Assembly (NCBI GenBank): GCA_034696485.1
Contig: JAQIWT010000139.1
Location: 1-32,231, forward strand
From: Isohypsibius dastychi
Lineage: Eukaryota > Tardigrada > Eutardigrada > Parachela > Isohypsibiidae
Direction: 5' to 3'
Length of the DNA: 32,231 bases
How positions within the stretch are numbered: the stretch's first letter is position 1; each line of letters begins with the position of its first letter. A model generated the notes under the pieces. The model saw only the letters and a program-made list of their open reading frames with translations, had not been told where the DNA came from and searched no databases. A program made the position numbers and the translations under genes. This document shows, in pieces, positions 11,606 through 22,900 of this stretch.

Positions 11606-13352
11606 ATGACCATGGCTATGGTCCCTGCGTCTTCGAAGTCGGTTGTTTCAACTCAGGATGGAATCTTCAAAACACCTCCCATCCCGAAAAAGCGGAAGAA
11701 AGTTATGGAAGAGGAAAATTACACCAAGGTAATTATTCTTACTGTTATTGTCGAATTGTTTTGTTTTTGAGGTTTCGTTTTTTCAGGCTGTGGAAGAGAT
11801 AATTGAGCGAGATTTCTTTCCGGGCACCGCGAAGATCAGAGCTCAGAACGAATATCTTGAAGCGGAAGCTCGGAATGATACTGCGAAGATGCGAGAATTG
11901 CAGATTCGATATCGCCCTACACCTAAACGTCGAACGAATACTTCTTCCACCGATGTTAGTTCAGGAACTCCTCTGACATTCCAGTCGCCAGCTACGTTTG
12001 AAACCCCTGCTTCACCTCTAACTCGTGGCGAAAAGGATCGCGGTGAATCCAACGCGAAGGATAGCGATACTACCTCTGTAACTGGCAGTTCAGCACCGAA
12101 CACCGAAGAAAGCCCACCGAAAAGGAAAATTGGTCTTGATGATTTTATGAATCGCGTTACCAGCGAAGATAATGCGTCTTTCGAGGAGATTATGGATGAA
12201 AGTAATCTCAGGCATCGCGCACGATATGGATGGCTCTACGACGACAACCCTCGGCAAAATGCTTTGACTGCACCTTCTCAAGTGGCTCTTCCGTCTTCCG
12301 GAGCATCGACGCTGGCAATCAAATATGAAAGGCCGAATTTTGTCGAAACTTGGGATTACAAAGCACGTAACGCTGTGATGCAGATTCCAGAAGGTACATT
12401 CAGTCAAAAAAGCTTGTTGTACTCTTGTAATATACCCTAGTCAAATTTTGTGTGTTTCTGATCCGTTTCTTATCTGTTCTGTTTTTTTCGTGCTTAATGT
12501 TGTATTTTGCTGTAGGAATTCCCTTCACAAACGAAGAAATCGCTTCAAGAGACGAGCAGAAAATAATTGTCGATCACCCGAATACCCGGTTTCCATCAGA
12601 TCCATGGAAGAATTTCGATGTGAGTGGTCAGGAGACGTCAGCACATCCTAGTGGCAAAATTGGACCTGATGGAAAAGAAGTTGGTTCTGCTACTCCGAAA
12701 GTCAATGGATATGGTTTTCTTGCTTCTCCTTCTCCAATGCCTGGTACGCAATACAGTTTCTAATATTTTTTGACAGCTTGTTGACAATCGATTTTTTCGT
12801 AGGTGTCGGCGAATCGCCGATGATGACCTGGGGAGAAATAGAGGGAACGCCATTTGCGCTTGATGCAAGTGACACTCCGGTGCGTCTCACCACCCCCGGT
12901 CCACAGTTCAAAATTCCTGAGATTCCAGAACGTGATAGACTTCATCTTGAGATGGTCGACACGGTTACTAAACGGTACACTGCCAAACGCGAAGAAGCGC
13001 TGCGGAAAGTGCGGTCTTTGGCCTCGTGAGTTTGACCAGCTTTTTTGTTAAATTTCCGAACGCAATTGTTTATTGTTTTACCAGTGCTCAAACACCGAAA
13101 ATTGGCTCGATTTTATCAGCCGAGCGAAGAGCTAATCTCTCACCAGCAGCACGGAAGTTTACGGCTCAGCTCGGAATACGGATAGGAACAGACAAATCGC
13201 TAGCAGCCAGCTATACACCAAGTCCTAAAAGAACTCCGCTGACTCCATCAACGTCTTCCGGTAAATTCACACCGACGCCTAGAACTCCCTCCACACCGAC
13301 TATCACGGATAATCTCTTGGATATCAGGAAAAATTTTACGGCTTCCAAATAA
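11606..13352 (+). CDS. ESS2: splicing factor ESS-2 homologue (DGCR14/Es2)
   Basis: Exons are 11606-11728, 11787-12393, 12516-12743, 12803-13025 and 13085-13352, giving 482 residues, close to the vertebrate protein (about 476). An in-frame TGA lies 12 nt upstream of the ATG. The family is nuclear and associates with the late spliceosome (C complex). Diagnostic stretches are the start (VVSTQDGIFKTPPIPKKRKK), then YTKAVEEIIERDFFPGTAKI, NTRFPSDPW, SPMMTWGEIEGTP, DTPVRLTTPGPQFKIPE, and the Thr/Pro-rich C-terminus with SYTPSPKRTPLTP and ITDNLLDI. The basic PKKRKKV at residues 27-33 is a likely nuclear localisation signal. Three of the four introns are only 58-59 nt. The C-terminal TP repeats would suit proline-directed kinases (inference). 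Confidence 0.97.
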
Positions 13353-13733
13353 GGATCTTGTGATGATGGCCTGATTCAACCTACAAGTGATTGAGTGCAG
13401 AATATTTTACGTTTTTTGTATGGGGAGTTGTATGAATCGTCGTTTTATTTTCGGTTTTTTCTGCTTTGTATGAAATAACTCTTGGTTAATTTGAATGAGG
13501 TTTCGTGGATTGTAAATCGTTTGAGTTTGAGTGAAAGTCAATATAGCGTACAATTCAAGGCTGTAAGTGACTCTTATGCGCACCGCTTATGAAACAGTTA
13601 TGTTGCTTGGACAGGCGTCACAGGTGCGTAAAAATATAACTGCGCGACTTTTTTTTCATCACCTTGCTCTGTTGAGTTGAGCAATGAAAGGCTCTCGTTT
13701 TGAGATACATAGTTGAAAAATATCGACCCTGAC
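13353..13733. other. ESS2 3' end and promoter of the next gene
   Basis: A 381-bp gap between two plus-strand genes. It must contain the ESS2 3' untranslated region and the start region of the membrane-protein gene. No canonical AATAAA is seen soon after the ESS2 stop codon. A short upstream reading frame at 13684-13716 is listed separately. Confidence 0.5.
13684..13716 (+). promoter_or_regulatory. short upstream ORF (10 codons)
   Basis: An ATG 50 nt upstream of the membrane-protein start opens a frame of ten codons that ends in TGA at 13714-13716, before the main ATG at 13734. If it lies in the mRNA leader it could reduce translation of the main frame. Transcript start is unknown, so this is inference. 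Confidence 0.3.
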
Positions 13734-15164
13734 ATGGCCTCAATAAATGTTGCCGATGTCGAGACTGCTGCCGGAAGTAGTCAGACTATCGCTTCTTCAA
13801 TAATGTCGTCCGCGCGGATAAAAACTGACAAATCTGCAACGAGTCTGAGAAACAACCCGAAAAAATGGCTGGAATTTTTAAGGAAAAGCGGAAAAACAAG
13901 CAAACCCGCAACGGAGAGGTATGCTGAATTGGCCACAAACGAAAAGGGCTCGCCCAATGAACCAAAAATTCAGCTGCTGCGGATTTTGCGGATCACTGCA
14001 ATTGGGCATTTCGTTGTGGGAGCAGTTGGAGTGATACTACTTGCAGCTCTTGGTGAGTAAAACGTATTTTGTGAATAATCTAAAATCTGAAAAAGATTGT
14101 AAATGCCCTACGTAGTAAAGTTTGATTACACGCAGAGCGGAAGTAGAAGGTCAGTTTTTCTCACAATGCTCAAGTTTCCCGAATGGAAATTTTCATTGAC
14201 ACTGATGACTGCTTATTTTGCGACAACAACATAGCAACACACATCACATGAAAAGAGCAAATAATTCGACAGCTATTTAACTCTGACAAACAATTGCCTC
14301 CGGGCTCCCAACTGGCTCTGCTAACCTGCAGAAGTCTTTTCTACTTTTCCGAATAATGCGACGCTCTTTCAGATTAAAACAGCGTCACCTAATTGATGGT
14401 TACTTTTTCAAAACTGACCGGAAACTTCACTGTGGTATTTTGAAGCGACCAGTCTCAAACAAATACGAAGAACCTTTGTGACTCTCTGTTGTAATTTCTC
14501 AGGTGCAACTGCAACCGGGGGTGTACTGACCGGCTGGTCATTTTGCTGCGCCATCACCTCCATCATCTTATACTTCTCCATCAAGTGGATTCCAGAACCA
14601 CGAAAATCCCGTTACATCTCGGATTTAACCCAACTTGAGAATTATGTGAAAATCTATATTCTAATGACGCTAGCTGCATTAGTTCTCGGCATCGCAACCG
14701 GAATCCACGGAGCAGTTGTTCTCGGAGAATACGCCGGACGCTCGCCTTTCTACGTCTACAATGGTTTTGTTCAGTTTATCCCAACATTCCTGTATGTCGG
14801 ACTAGGCGCCGGAAGTGTCGGACTGGGGATCACCGCATTTATCATCGACGCTGTTCTCCTGAAGAAACTCTACGATTATCTTGTAATTGTACGGGAACGT
14901 ATTCCACCGGTGAAAGAAACCGTAACGGCATACAGGGAAGAGGCTCCCCAATCAGACCAATTCGCCAGAGTGCAACCTGATGATTTCTCCGATTACGCAA
15001 GTCCGCCACCAAGTTACCACAGCGAATTAAAAGAAGGATCTTCGCCGGACTACTTGAACGAAGTACAGTTCGCCTACAGTACCTATGCACAATACATCGA
15101 TTTACCGGTGGAAGATCAGTGGTCTACTTCATCCGGATTACAGCGCATTGAAACAAAACTTTGA
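13734..15164 (+). CDS. multi-pass (about four-segment) membrane protein with C-terminal PPxY motif
   Basis: Exons 13734-14052 and 14503-15164 give 326 residues. An in-frame TAG lies 24 nt upstream of the ATG. Residues 1-85 are polar and Ser/Thr/Lys-rich, with no signal peptide. Hydrophobic segments lie at about 86-110, 116-135, 154-181 and 196-226; the last is long and may be two. A charged region PEPRKSRYISD separates segments 2 and 3. The C-terminal tail of about 100 residues, probably cytosolic, contains PPPSY at 274-278, a PPxY motif of the type bound by WW-domain proteins such as Nedd4 ligases, and many tyrosines. I do not recognise the family. The topology is like small tetraspan families with PPxY tails, but I see no cysteine pattern of true tetraspanins. 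Confidence 0.82.
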
Positions 15165-15311
15165 AAATCAGAAGCAGGAAAACTTTCCAACTAGTATCTA
15201 CGAAATCAGAGGGACCCTTGCACAAATAATGCATTTTTCAGATGGTTAAAAACCAATCTCGGATATAACTGTTTCAGTGAAAATGAAAATTATGAGAACG
15301 ACACCGGCAAT

Positions 15312-15317
15312 AATAAA
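15312..15317 (+). terminator. AATAAA polyadenylation signal
   Basis: A canonical AATAAA lies 148 bp after the stop of the membrane-protein gene, in the 190-bp gap between its stop and the convergent Pelota stop codon. It is the likely 3'-end signal of the plus-strand gene, so the two transcripts may overlap slightly. Confidence 0.5.
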
Positions 15318-15354
15318 TTAGTAAAATATCTGCAAGTTTCGAAAGTGAATCGTT

Positions 15355-17070
15355 TCAGTCGGCGGTACCGTTTTCGTCTTCTTCAGCATCCTCTCCCTCG
15401 ATTTCCGGCATCGGAAACCTGAGGACTGCTGCCACTCCAGAAAGCAGGCCGAGTTGTTCGCCTGAGGCGTGCATAGAGGAAAATATCCGGGCCGCTCCAC
15501 CATAATCTTTAACACCTTCCACGAGTTTAACATAACGCTTTCGTTGGTTAATATCCGAAGACCTATAAAACTAAGCAGTGAGAAACAGAATTATATCCAA
15601 AGTGTACGCCGAACCTGAATAATTCATCGGAAACCATCAGCGATTCAATCGCTTGACTTTCACTAGCTTGTTCGACATGATCGATCCTTGTAAGCAAACG
15701 ATCATAATTCTCATAATTCCGGGAAATTAAAAAAATGAGTAACTTACCCGTAATAAGCACGAGCAGGATCATTGTTCATCATCTGATAAAAAGCTTCTAA
15801 TGCGCGAACCTCTCCAGCTGCTTTCGTATCGGCCAACCTGGATGCAAGTGTGGGGTCCGCTAAGAGCTCTGGAAAAAAAATACAAAATGTGATGCGATGG
15901 TTTGTGAAAAAATTATATTCTGAATCGATAAGAGACTAATAAAGTAAACTCCACCGATTCCGTTAGTTTTACCTTTCACGGAGTGCTTAAATCCGGATGA
16001 TGCGTGAGCAAGGACAAACTTGCTTTTGTTTTCCAGTATTTTTTTCTCATCCATCTTCGTCGCCCATTGCATCATATATTCAAACAATTGATCTTTGATG
16101 AAACCAGGACTAGCTAAAAGCACGCATTTAACGACGTCGAAATCAACATGTCGCAATATTCCTTGAACCAACGAGTCAAAAAACTTTGTCATTCCCTGTA
16201 AAAAACATTTCTGTTATGTTTTATGAAGACGAGCGATGAGGAATGACTACCAGAATAACACAATAATAATAATACATATCATAATAACCTTTTCATGTTG
16301 TGTGACATTGCCCCTTCTTTTACGCGGAATTGAAACATCAATCTTTGCCCGCACGGTCGTCATACTTGGAGTAATAAGACAAATATGTGCCAACCCCTCT
16401 TGAAGAACAACTGCTGCTAGATCCGCATGTTTCGCTACGTTGCATGCCGACTCTAAAAAGGAACAGGTTCAGAATCAAAATTTCCGGATTTCCGCACTGA
16501 ATTACCGAGACGCTCCAAAGCAACGCTGTCCCAATATTCCTTCTCAATTGAGAATTTCCTGTTTAGTTCAAGATCGATCGTGTGATGGGCTCCCAACTAA
16601 AAAACGCTACAGGATATGAACATCGAAAACGAATCAAATCGAGCGATACCTTCACGTAATCGTTTTCTTCCCGGTTACGTCCTTTGACGCGAAGCATACC
16701 AGCTTGTGTGTCGAATTCCACATTTTGTACGACTAATGTCAATGTTGTTCGTACACGATTACTTGAAGAACTTCCGGTTGCCGATTCCACATTGACTTTT
16801 CTGATGAAATAGAGGATGTTTACGTGTGGAAGCACGGGTCTGCGCAGATCGAATTTACCGTATAGTAGAAGCTCGAACACTATCTCCTTCAGCGATGAGG
16901 TTGTAGGCATGCCACATGTCTTCGGATTCCTCCGCAATAACGGACACGTACCTGTTCACAACAAAGAATTATTCCTTTCAGACGGAAATTCTTGGAAATC
17001 AGACATTCAAATATTTGGCGACTTCTTACCCTTTTCCATCCTTGTCGATGTGTTTTGATATGAGCTTCAT
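15355..17070 (-). CDS. PELO: Pelota (Dom34) ribosome rescue factor
   Basis: Nine exons: 17070-17030, 16951-16859, 16800-16650, 16596-16506, 16452-16289, 16195-15973, 15868-15748, 15686-15615 and 15562-15355. The product has 387 residues, close to human PELO (385). An in-frame TGA precedes the ATG. Pelota is an eRF1-like protein that enters the A site of stalled ribosomes with Hbs1 and starts no-go and non-stop rescue. The N-terminal domain is shown by [28 protein letters not shown] and NRVRTTLTL; the central domain by [33 protein letters not shown] and [11 protein letters not shown]; the C-terminal domain by [26 protein letters not shown] and [18 protein letters not shown], then an acidic tail. 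As expected for Pelota, the GGQ hydrolysis motif of eRF1 is absent. Two donors (GTTATT at exon 5, GTTCGG at exon 8) are weak, but the protein match supports them. Confidence 0.97.
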
Positions 17071-18967
17071 GATGTCTTTCGGTCACAGTAAACCAAAGTA
17101 GAAACAGTTCTCTGCCGGATACAAAAGTACACGAGAAACGAGATTTTCTTTTTTCAGCTTCATGTTTAATCATTTTGACACGGAAGCTCGCAGCCAGCAT
17201 GCGACGGAAAATACCCGCTTGCAAGTTGCAACTAGTACGAGAAGCGTGGTCCGCTCCGCTTTTAACCATTTTGCATCTTTTGTCTTTGCTGGCTCGCTGG
17301 TGCCGGATGGAAAAAATTTCACCAGGGACTGTCAAAGGATACCGTTCCTCGACTGCCTTGTACGCGGCCAGAAACTCAAGAAATACTTGACCAAAGATGC
17401 CGTTTTCAAGACAGCGGACCACAGAACCCGTTTGTCTCTATTTGATTCGAATATTTAATATTAATATTTTATTAACCAGCAGTACCACTTATCTGCCTGC
17501 CGAAAAAAATATCGTGATTGTCTGAGCTTTGTTCGGGGGTTAATATGTTCACGATTCGATTTTGAGCTTTGTTGGTCGAGCCACATAGACGAAATTCCGG
17601 CATGCCTTTAATAATCTCAAGAGCTGGTTTTCCAGATGAAATTACAGTACTTTAACCCGCATTATCCATGCATAAGCAAGAACGCAAAACTGCAGAATGC
17701 AAGCTTGTCTAACATGAATCAATTACTTTTTTTATTTGCCTAGAGTGGGTCCCCACAGCAGCGAACATGTAATCGCGTAAAACGGCCTTCCTGATGCCGT
17801 TCGTGTACTTCAAACCGGCCTTGCAACATATCTTGATGTTCCTCGGCAAATGCAACAAGTTGGTTCAAGTCAAACTGCCACACCGGATACGGCTGCTTCA
17901 AGCGATGATTTATCATATTTTATGCAGTTATTGTTCTCTTTCTTGTGCAATATTTTCATTAGCCAGTGGAGCAAGTCGCAATGTGCTGATTTAATTGTCA
18001 TCTCGCATTTCCGGCGCAAGGTCGTCCGCACAGAATGAACTGGATGTATGTTAATCCGAAGAAGGAACAAGTTATTGGAATGCGAGGATAACGAGGACAG
18101 AAAAATAATGCGCATCCGGTCACCGAAATCCCTCGCCGTGGAATTTCAAGATTCGTTTTGGGTGAGTCTGCTTTTGTAAGAAATGAAATGAACTTTGATT
18201 TACGACAGCAGGAGGAAAAACCAAGTGTCTGCTGATGGACTGTGACAATTTCAAGTACTTTGGCTCATTAAAAATTCCTTTGATCGCAAAAGCCGATGCC
18301 GTCCGTGCGATGAATCATCTATAATGAACGGCGCAAGAAAAATAAATCCCAAAGTCCAAGCTCAGCAAAACACGAGAATAGCTACCTGCTTGACTGCTTT
18401 TTGCACTATTAGATGTCAGTTGTTGAGACGAACTTCTTTTAATTACGTCCAGCTGCTGCCGGAAATCTGTCATCAGTTCCCAATGCGTTGCATTCCTTTG
18501 GGAATTCGTTGTCGAGTTTGGATGAAAAAAATAGGATGACTCAAGCTTTGCCGAAGGGCTTAAAACGAAAATATCCCGGGAAATAAGTGCTGACGACTGG
18601 CCTGTCTTTGAAAATTGAAACCTCCTAAGTGCTAAACGAACTATTCAATGCAAGTGACCTTTTCAAAACAAATGTAGCACCGGCATTTGTAGTAATCACT
18701 ATTTTACGGCGATTATTTTTCGTTTTGCAATACATCGGTTAATATGAAGTGTTTTCCTTTTTCAAGACGGAAAGTTCGAAGGCGAAGAGTTCATTGCATG
18801 CAGGTGGGTTTATATTTAAATTACTTTTTGAAATTAAGTACAGTTCTGAAGACAATTATGTTGAATTATTCTTATGAATAATACTACGGTACTGTCAGCA
18901 TTTATTTAATGGAAATGTAATGATTGTTCTACAACTGATTTTATAAGAGTCATGATTAAGTTGTAAA

Positions 18968-19067
18968 TATAACTTTTAATTATAACTACATAACTATTTA
19001 TAACTATATTTATATATATAACTTTATAACTATATAATGTAACACAAAAGTTATAACTATAACTTTT
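18968..19067. repeat. AT-rich low-complexity tract, TATAACTA-like units
   Basis: About 100 bp made almost entirely of variants of ATAACTA/TATAACTT with short inverted copies, for example AAAAGTTATAACTATAACTTTT near its right end, an imperfect palindrome. It looks like a degenerate microsatellite. No function is visible. Confidence 0.6.
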
Positions 19068-19335
19068 GATTTACTCACTTGCAATTTGAATGAGCTCACA
19101 TTTCATAATATTCTCTGTTTATTATTAATTCGTCCGCACATGCAAAGTTGTGCGAGGAAGAAACCGGAGCCTCGGTGCCGGTAGGTTTTCTGTCGTAGTT
19201 ACCAGGTTGGTAGATTGACCACTAACCGACCGCTACCATAGCCCGGAGCTTACCTTACTTAAGGAAGCACATGCACTGTTGTTGTTGTTTTTGTTCTGCA
19301 AATCGAAACCTAATTTAATCGCGAACCTAATTTAA

Positions 19336-19704
19336 ATGAAGTTGTTTCTGCCTTTGGAGGCCTCTTCTGCGCCTATCATGAATTCCCTGTACAACAAGGG
19401 CAACACGAACCTCGTGAGAAAACTTGAGGACAACAAGAGGCACTCGGTGCACTCGGCTCTACACGAGCAACTGAATGACGCATCGATCGAGTTTCCGTTC
19501 CCCAAGCTTGCTTGCTGGTGTCTCGTTATGATCCGCAAACGTCGAAGGAATTTATCTCTATCCAGACAGCGTCAGGAGCTGGCTGGTTGGTGGTTGCATG
19601 CTAGAGGAAGGAAGGAATTGAAGGTGCTGATCAAGGCGGAATCTTGCGAAGGACATTTTTTAATGCTGCAGCCTTATTCAACGGCACGAACTTGTTTGCG
19701 ATAG
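19336..19704 (+). CDS. doubtful 122-codon ORF upstream of the F-BAR gene
   Basis: This runs from an ATG to a stop codon, and the first 60 codons read rather like protein (MNSLYNKGNTNLVRKLEDNK, then HSALHEQLNDASIEFPFPK) with many C- or G-ending codons, unlike the AT-rich DNA to its left. The second half is Arg/Leu-rich and looks like chance. I do not recognise it. It could be a first exon, a remnant, or part of the 5' leader of the F-BAR gene. Confidence 0.2.
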   Translation: MKLFLPLEASSAPIMNSLYNKGNTNLVRKLEDNKRHSVHSALHEQLNDASIEFPFPKLACWCLVMIRKRRRNLSLSRQRQELAGWWLHARGRKELKVLIKAESCEGHFLMLQPYSTARTCLR

Positions 19705-19964
19705 ACGTCTCAGGTTTCACTGCTGATTCACAAAAAGTGCTGCATTCGAATAATTGCCGAGCCATTCAACGCGTTTTGACAGTTTATAGCCTGCGGGCAC
19801 ATCTGGGGATTATCGTCCGAGTAGCTTGTCATTGTGTTTCTATTTTGGAGGATATTTATTTAGTCGGAGCAACACTGGCGTTGTCCGGTTGGCGTTTTCG
19901 TATTTAATCATCTGGCCGCGGAGGATCATATCGTTTTTTACGTTTTCCATTCCTACGTTCCCGT

Positions 19965-22900
19965 ATGAGCATGACGATGTCCACTCCGCCGGGAGGAACT
20001 CTCAGACGTTCCAAGTCCAAGTCGGGACTTCGTTTGAGCTTGAGTTTCAATCGCAGTAATAAATCCCCTGTTCAAGAGCCCAAGGATGAGTCGGTTAGTT
20101 GGTTTTTTTCGAATGGAAATTAATCCGTATCGAATACGTTTAAGCGAGTTTATCCGCGCTCGTCACCTTTTAATCATCACTTTGCCTTCTTTTCTGCTGA
20201 CAGTTGTCCGGTTAATGTGGTTAACCCATGTTTCTTTTCATAACTCGTCTGACTAATTTTAGGGTTCAAATGGATTTCATGAACTGCGGAAATATATCAA
20301 GCAGAGCGCGGACTTCGCCAAGGAACTCACAGCAATTCTGCAGGAAAGGTGAGGAATATATTACTGTGATCGGCATGGCTTTGTTTATTTAACTTTGTTG
20401 ATCACCATGCTTGGCTGTCGCGCTAAAGATAAGAGATTATTGTCGCACTTTTCGCATGACACAGTTCTTGAATTTTTCGGATTATTCTGTTAGATTATTT
20501 CTGAGTTTGACAACCGTAACACTAACGCACTTCTCTGTGCCATTTTATTACAGTGTAGATTCTTTTAACATCTGGACGGCAACATATTCTTACAGACTAA
20601 AATCTGGTTTTCCACCAGTAACGCGGATTTTTTAGGAAACAATAATTTAAGTGTATTACTAGTAGGTCTTTTTAAATCTGGTTGTAAAAGTTATCAATAA
20701 AAATCTGCTGTACGTAAGCTATATGAATATTATTGGTGGTCGCCGTTTTTAATGAGAATCGCATTGAGATGTTGGTTTGCCGGAACAAGTCACCGTGATT
20801 GTTTTGATTTGACTTAATGGAAATAAACAGAATTCCATGTCCTCGGGTTGATATTTAATAAGCACGTGTCAGAATTTTTTAAATAATCATTCGTCATTTT
20901 CCAGGTCGGAACTCGAAGCGAATTACGCAAAAAGTCTCACAAAGATTTCGGCCCGGCTAGCGAAGGTCTCAAAAGATGCCGTAGGGTGAGTGCACATTAT
21001 ACATCGCGTTGTCTTGCATAAATTAAATTGATTGATCGCACTTTTTACCACGTTAGTGCTGTTTTTCGCCGTAATAACACTGTTTTTGTTGTTTTGTGAA
21101 GAACGTTGGCGAATGCGTGGATCGGAGTGGCGAATGAGATGGAACAAGAGGCTGAAATCCATCGGTAAGTATCAATTATTTTAATCTCTTCTTTGACCAA
21201 AAAAACCGAACAATTTGACCGTATCGTTTTCTCGACAGGTCTGTCTCGGATTTCATCGCCCAGGAAGTTGCTCAACCACTTCGCAACTTGAACGAGTCGC
21301 ATAGCAAGTCACGAAAAGCGGCAAGTTTTTTTACATTTAATTGTTAATTGGATATACAGTATTTTTAATTATGTTTGTTTGCAGATTGAGGGTGTCGTGG
21401 AAAGGGCTGAAAAAACTCTAGTGGACCACCGTAACGACGAATCAAAGGTAATAATTAACGAAACTTGTGTCCTTCAAAAAATTATGCCTCGGGGTATTTG
21501 ATTAATTACTGTTAACTTGGGTCTACACCATGCGGCGTTTTGAAAACACAATTTTATTCTATGGAACCGCCTGTTTGATTTAACCATTTCGCTCATTTTG
21601 AAAATAAAACTTTTTATTGCGTGTAACAGATTATAATTCTGATTTTTTTCTTGCTGTTTTAATGGCGAAAATGAACATTGAATTGGTCAAATATGAGCTG
21701 TTCTGCTTCCAAAATATTCTGCCTGATCTGAGGTCATAAATCATAACAACAATAATATGAAATTTATGTGGGTCATGAAATGTCTACTAAATGTGATGGA
21801 AAGCGGCTTCGTTGATATTTGGTTTGATCTGTTTGTTTGAAAAAAGCATATGAATTGGATATGCTGGTCGTTTATGTGTTCATTGTTGGAACTTCCTTGT
21901 TGATCATCGGTCCGCGAGTGGATTAACAAGTGGTTTATTAGTCTTTGTTTTCTAGGTCAAAAGGAACAGTTATGCCATGGCCAAAGACCTTGAAAAGCTG
22001 CAGGAGCAGATCAATGGAGTCAAATTGGGAAAAGTGAAATCGTCGAGTGAAAAAGAAGTCGGAAAGCTCCAAGCCAAACGCCATAAACTCTCTGACAGTC
22101 TGCGATTGGAAGAGCGCCAATATCACGATTGTTGTTTGAGTTCCGAACGAGCCCGGCAGGAATGGGAAATTGTGATATATAAATCGGCGAATCACCTTCA
22201 AAATGTGGAGGAGGAACGACGAAGATTCCTTCACGAAACCGGGGATAAATATGTTAACCTCATGGCTTCTGTGGCACCAAAATATGCAATGATCTGTGAC
22301 CGGATGCGAGACGACCTTGCACGCGTTGACCTGAATCTGGATATTCAGAGTATTATTTCTGAGAGAGGCACCTCGCCCAATATTCAAGAGCAGATACTGT
22401 GCGATTTTTATGTGAGTCTATCCGGAGCTGAAAAGATATTTCGAACGATCTAAGAATATTTCGAAAATGATCACCTGATTTTTAGACATTTACTAACCAG
22501 TGTTACTTACTGATTTTTCATCTGATTCGATTTTAATTCAGTTAATATTTTGTTTCAATTTTGATTCAATTTCAATTTCTTTGATTTGAATATTATTAGC
22601 ATTTATTTGATCGGCAAGTTTGTTTTTTCAGAGAAATTTGAAATTAAGTTTTCGAACTTTTATTTTGCGTGCAGGCGGAAGACCACTCGAATCTCATGAA
22701 CAAAAATCGCCGGATGGAATTTCTGCAAAAATATCAGTCAGTGATAACGGATGATCTACAAAAAGAAGTGAAGACCCGCGACAGCATTAGCCATCTTGCT
22801 CAAGTGTACCGCGAAACACCCAACTTCTCGACGGAAAACGGACAAGCAGAAGTGGCAGAAAAACTTGGACAAAGTGAAGCCATGTTACGCTTTTTGCACG

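Larger units (their letters stand above)
17071..19964. promoter_or_regulatory. divergent intergenic region, PELO (minus) and NOSTRIN-like (plus)
   Basis: A 2.9-kb gap between two start codons pointing apart. It is the largest gene-poor stretch and is AT-rich in the middle (low-complexity tract at 18968-19067). Open frames at 17162-17458 and 19336-19704 are noted but not accepted as proven genes. In-frame stop codons directly upstream of both flanking start codons show that neither CDS extends into it. Noncoding 5' exons of the F-BAR gene could lie here. Confidence 0.5.

Noticed and set aside
16889-17422. 177-codon open frame on the minus strand overlapping the first Pelota exons
   Set aside because: It has no ATG at its start, overlaps confident Pelota exons and introns in another frame, and has no recognisable domain.
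17162-17458. 98-codon plus-strand ORF upstream of Pelota
   Set aside because: It has no recognised domain, lies opposite the presumed Pelota promoter and leader, and its composition looks like chance.
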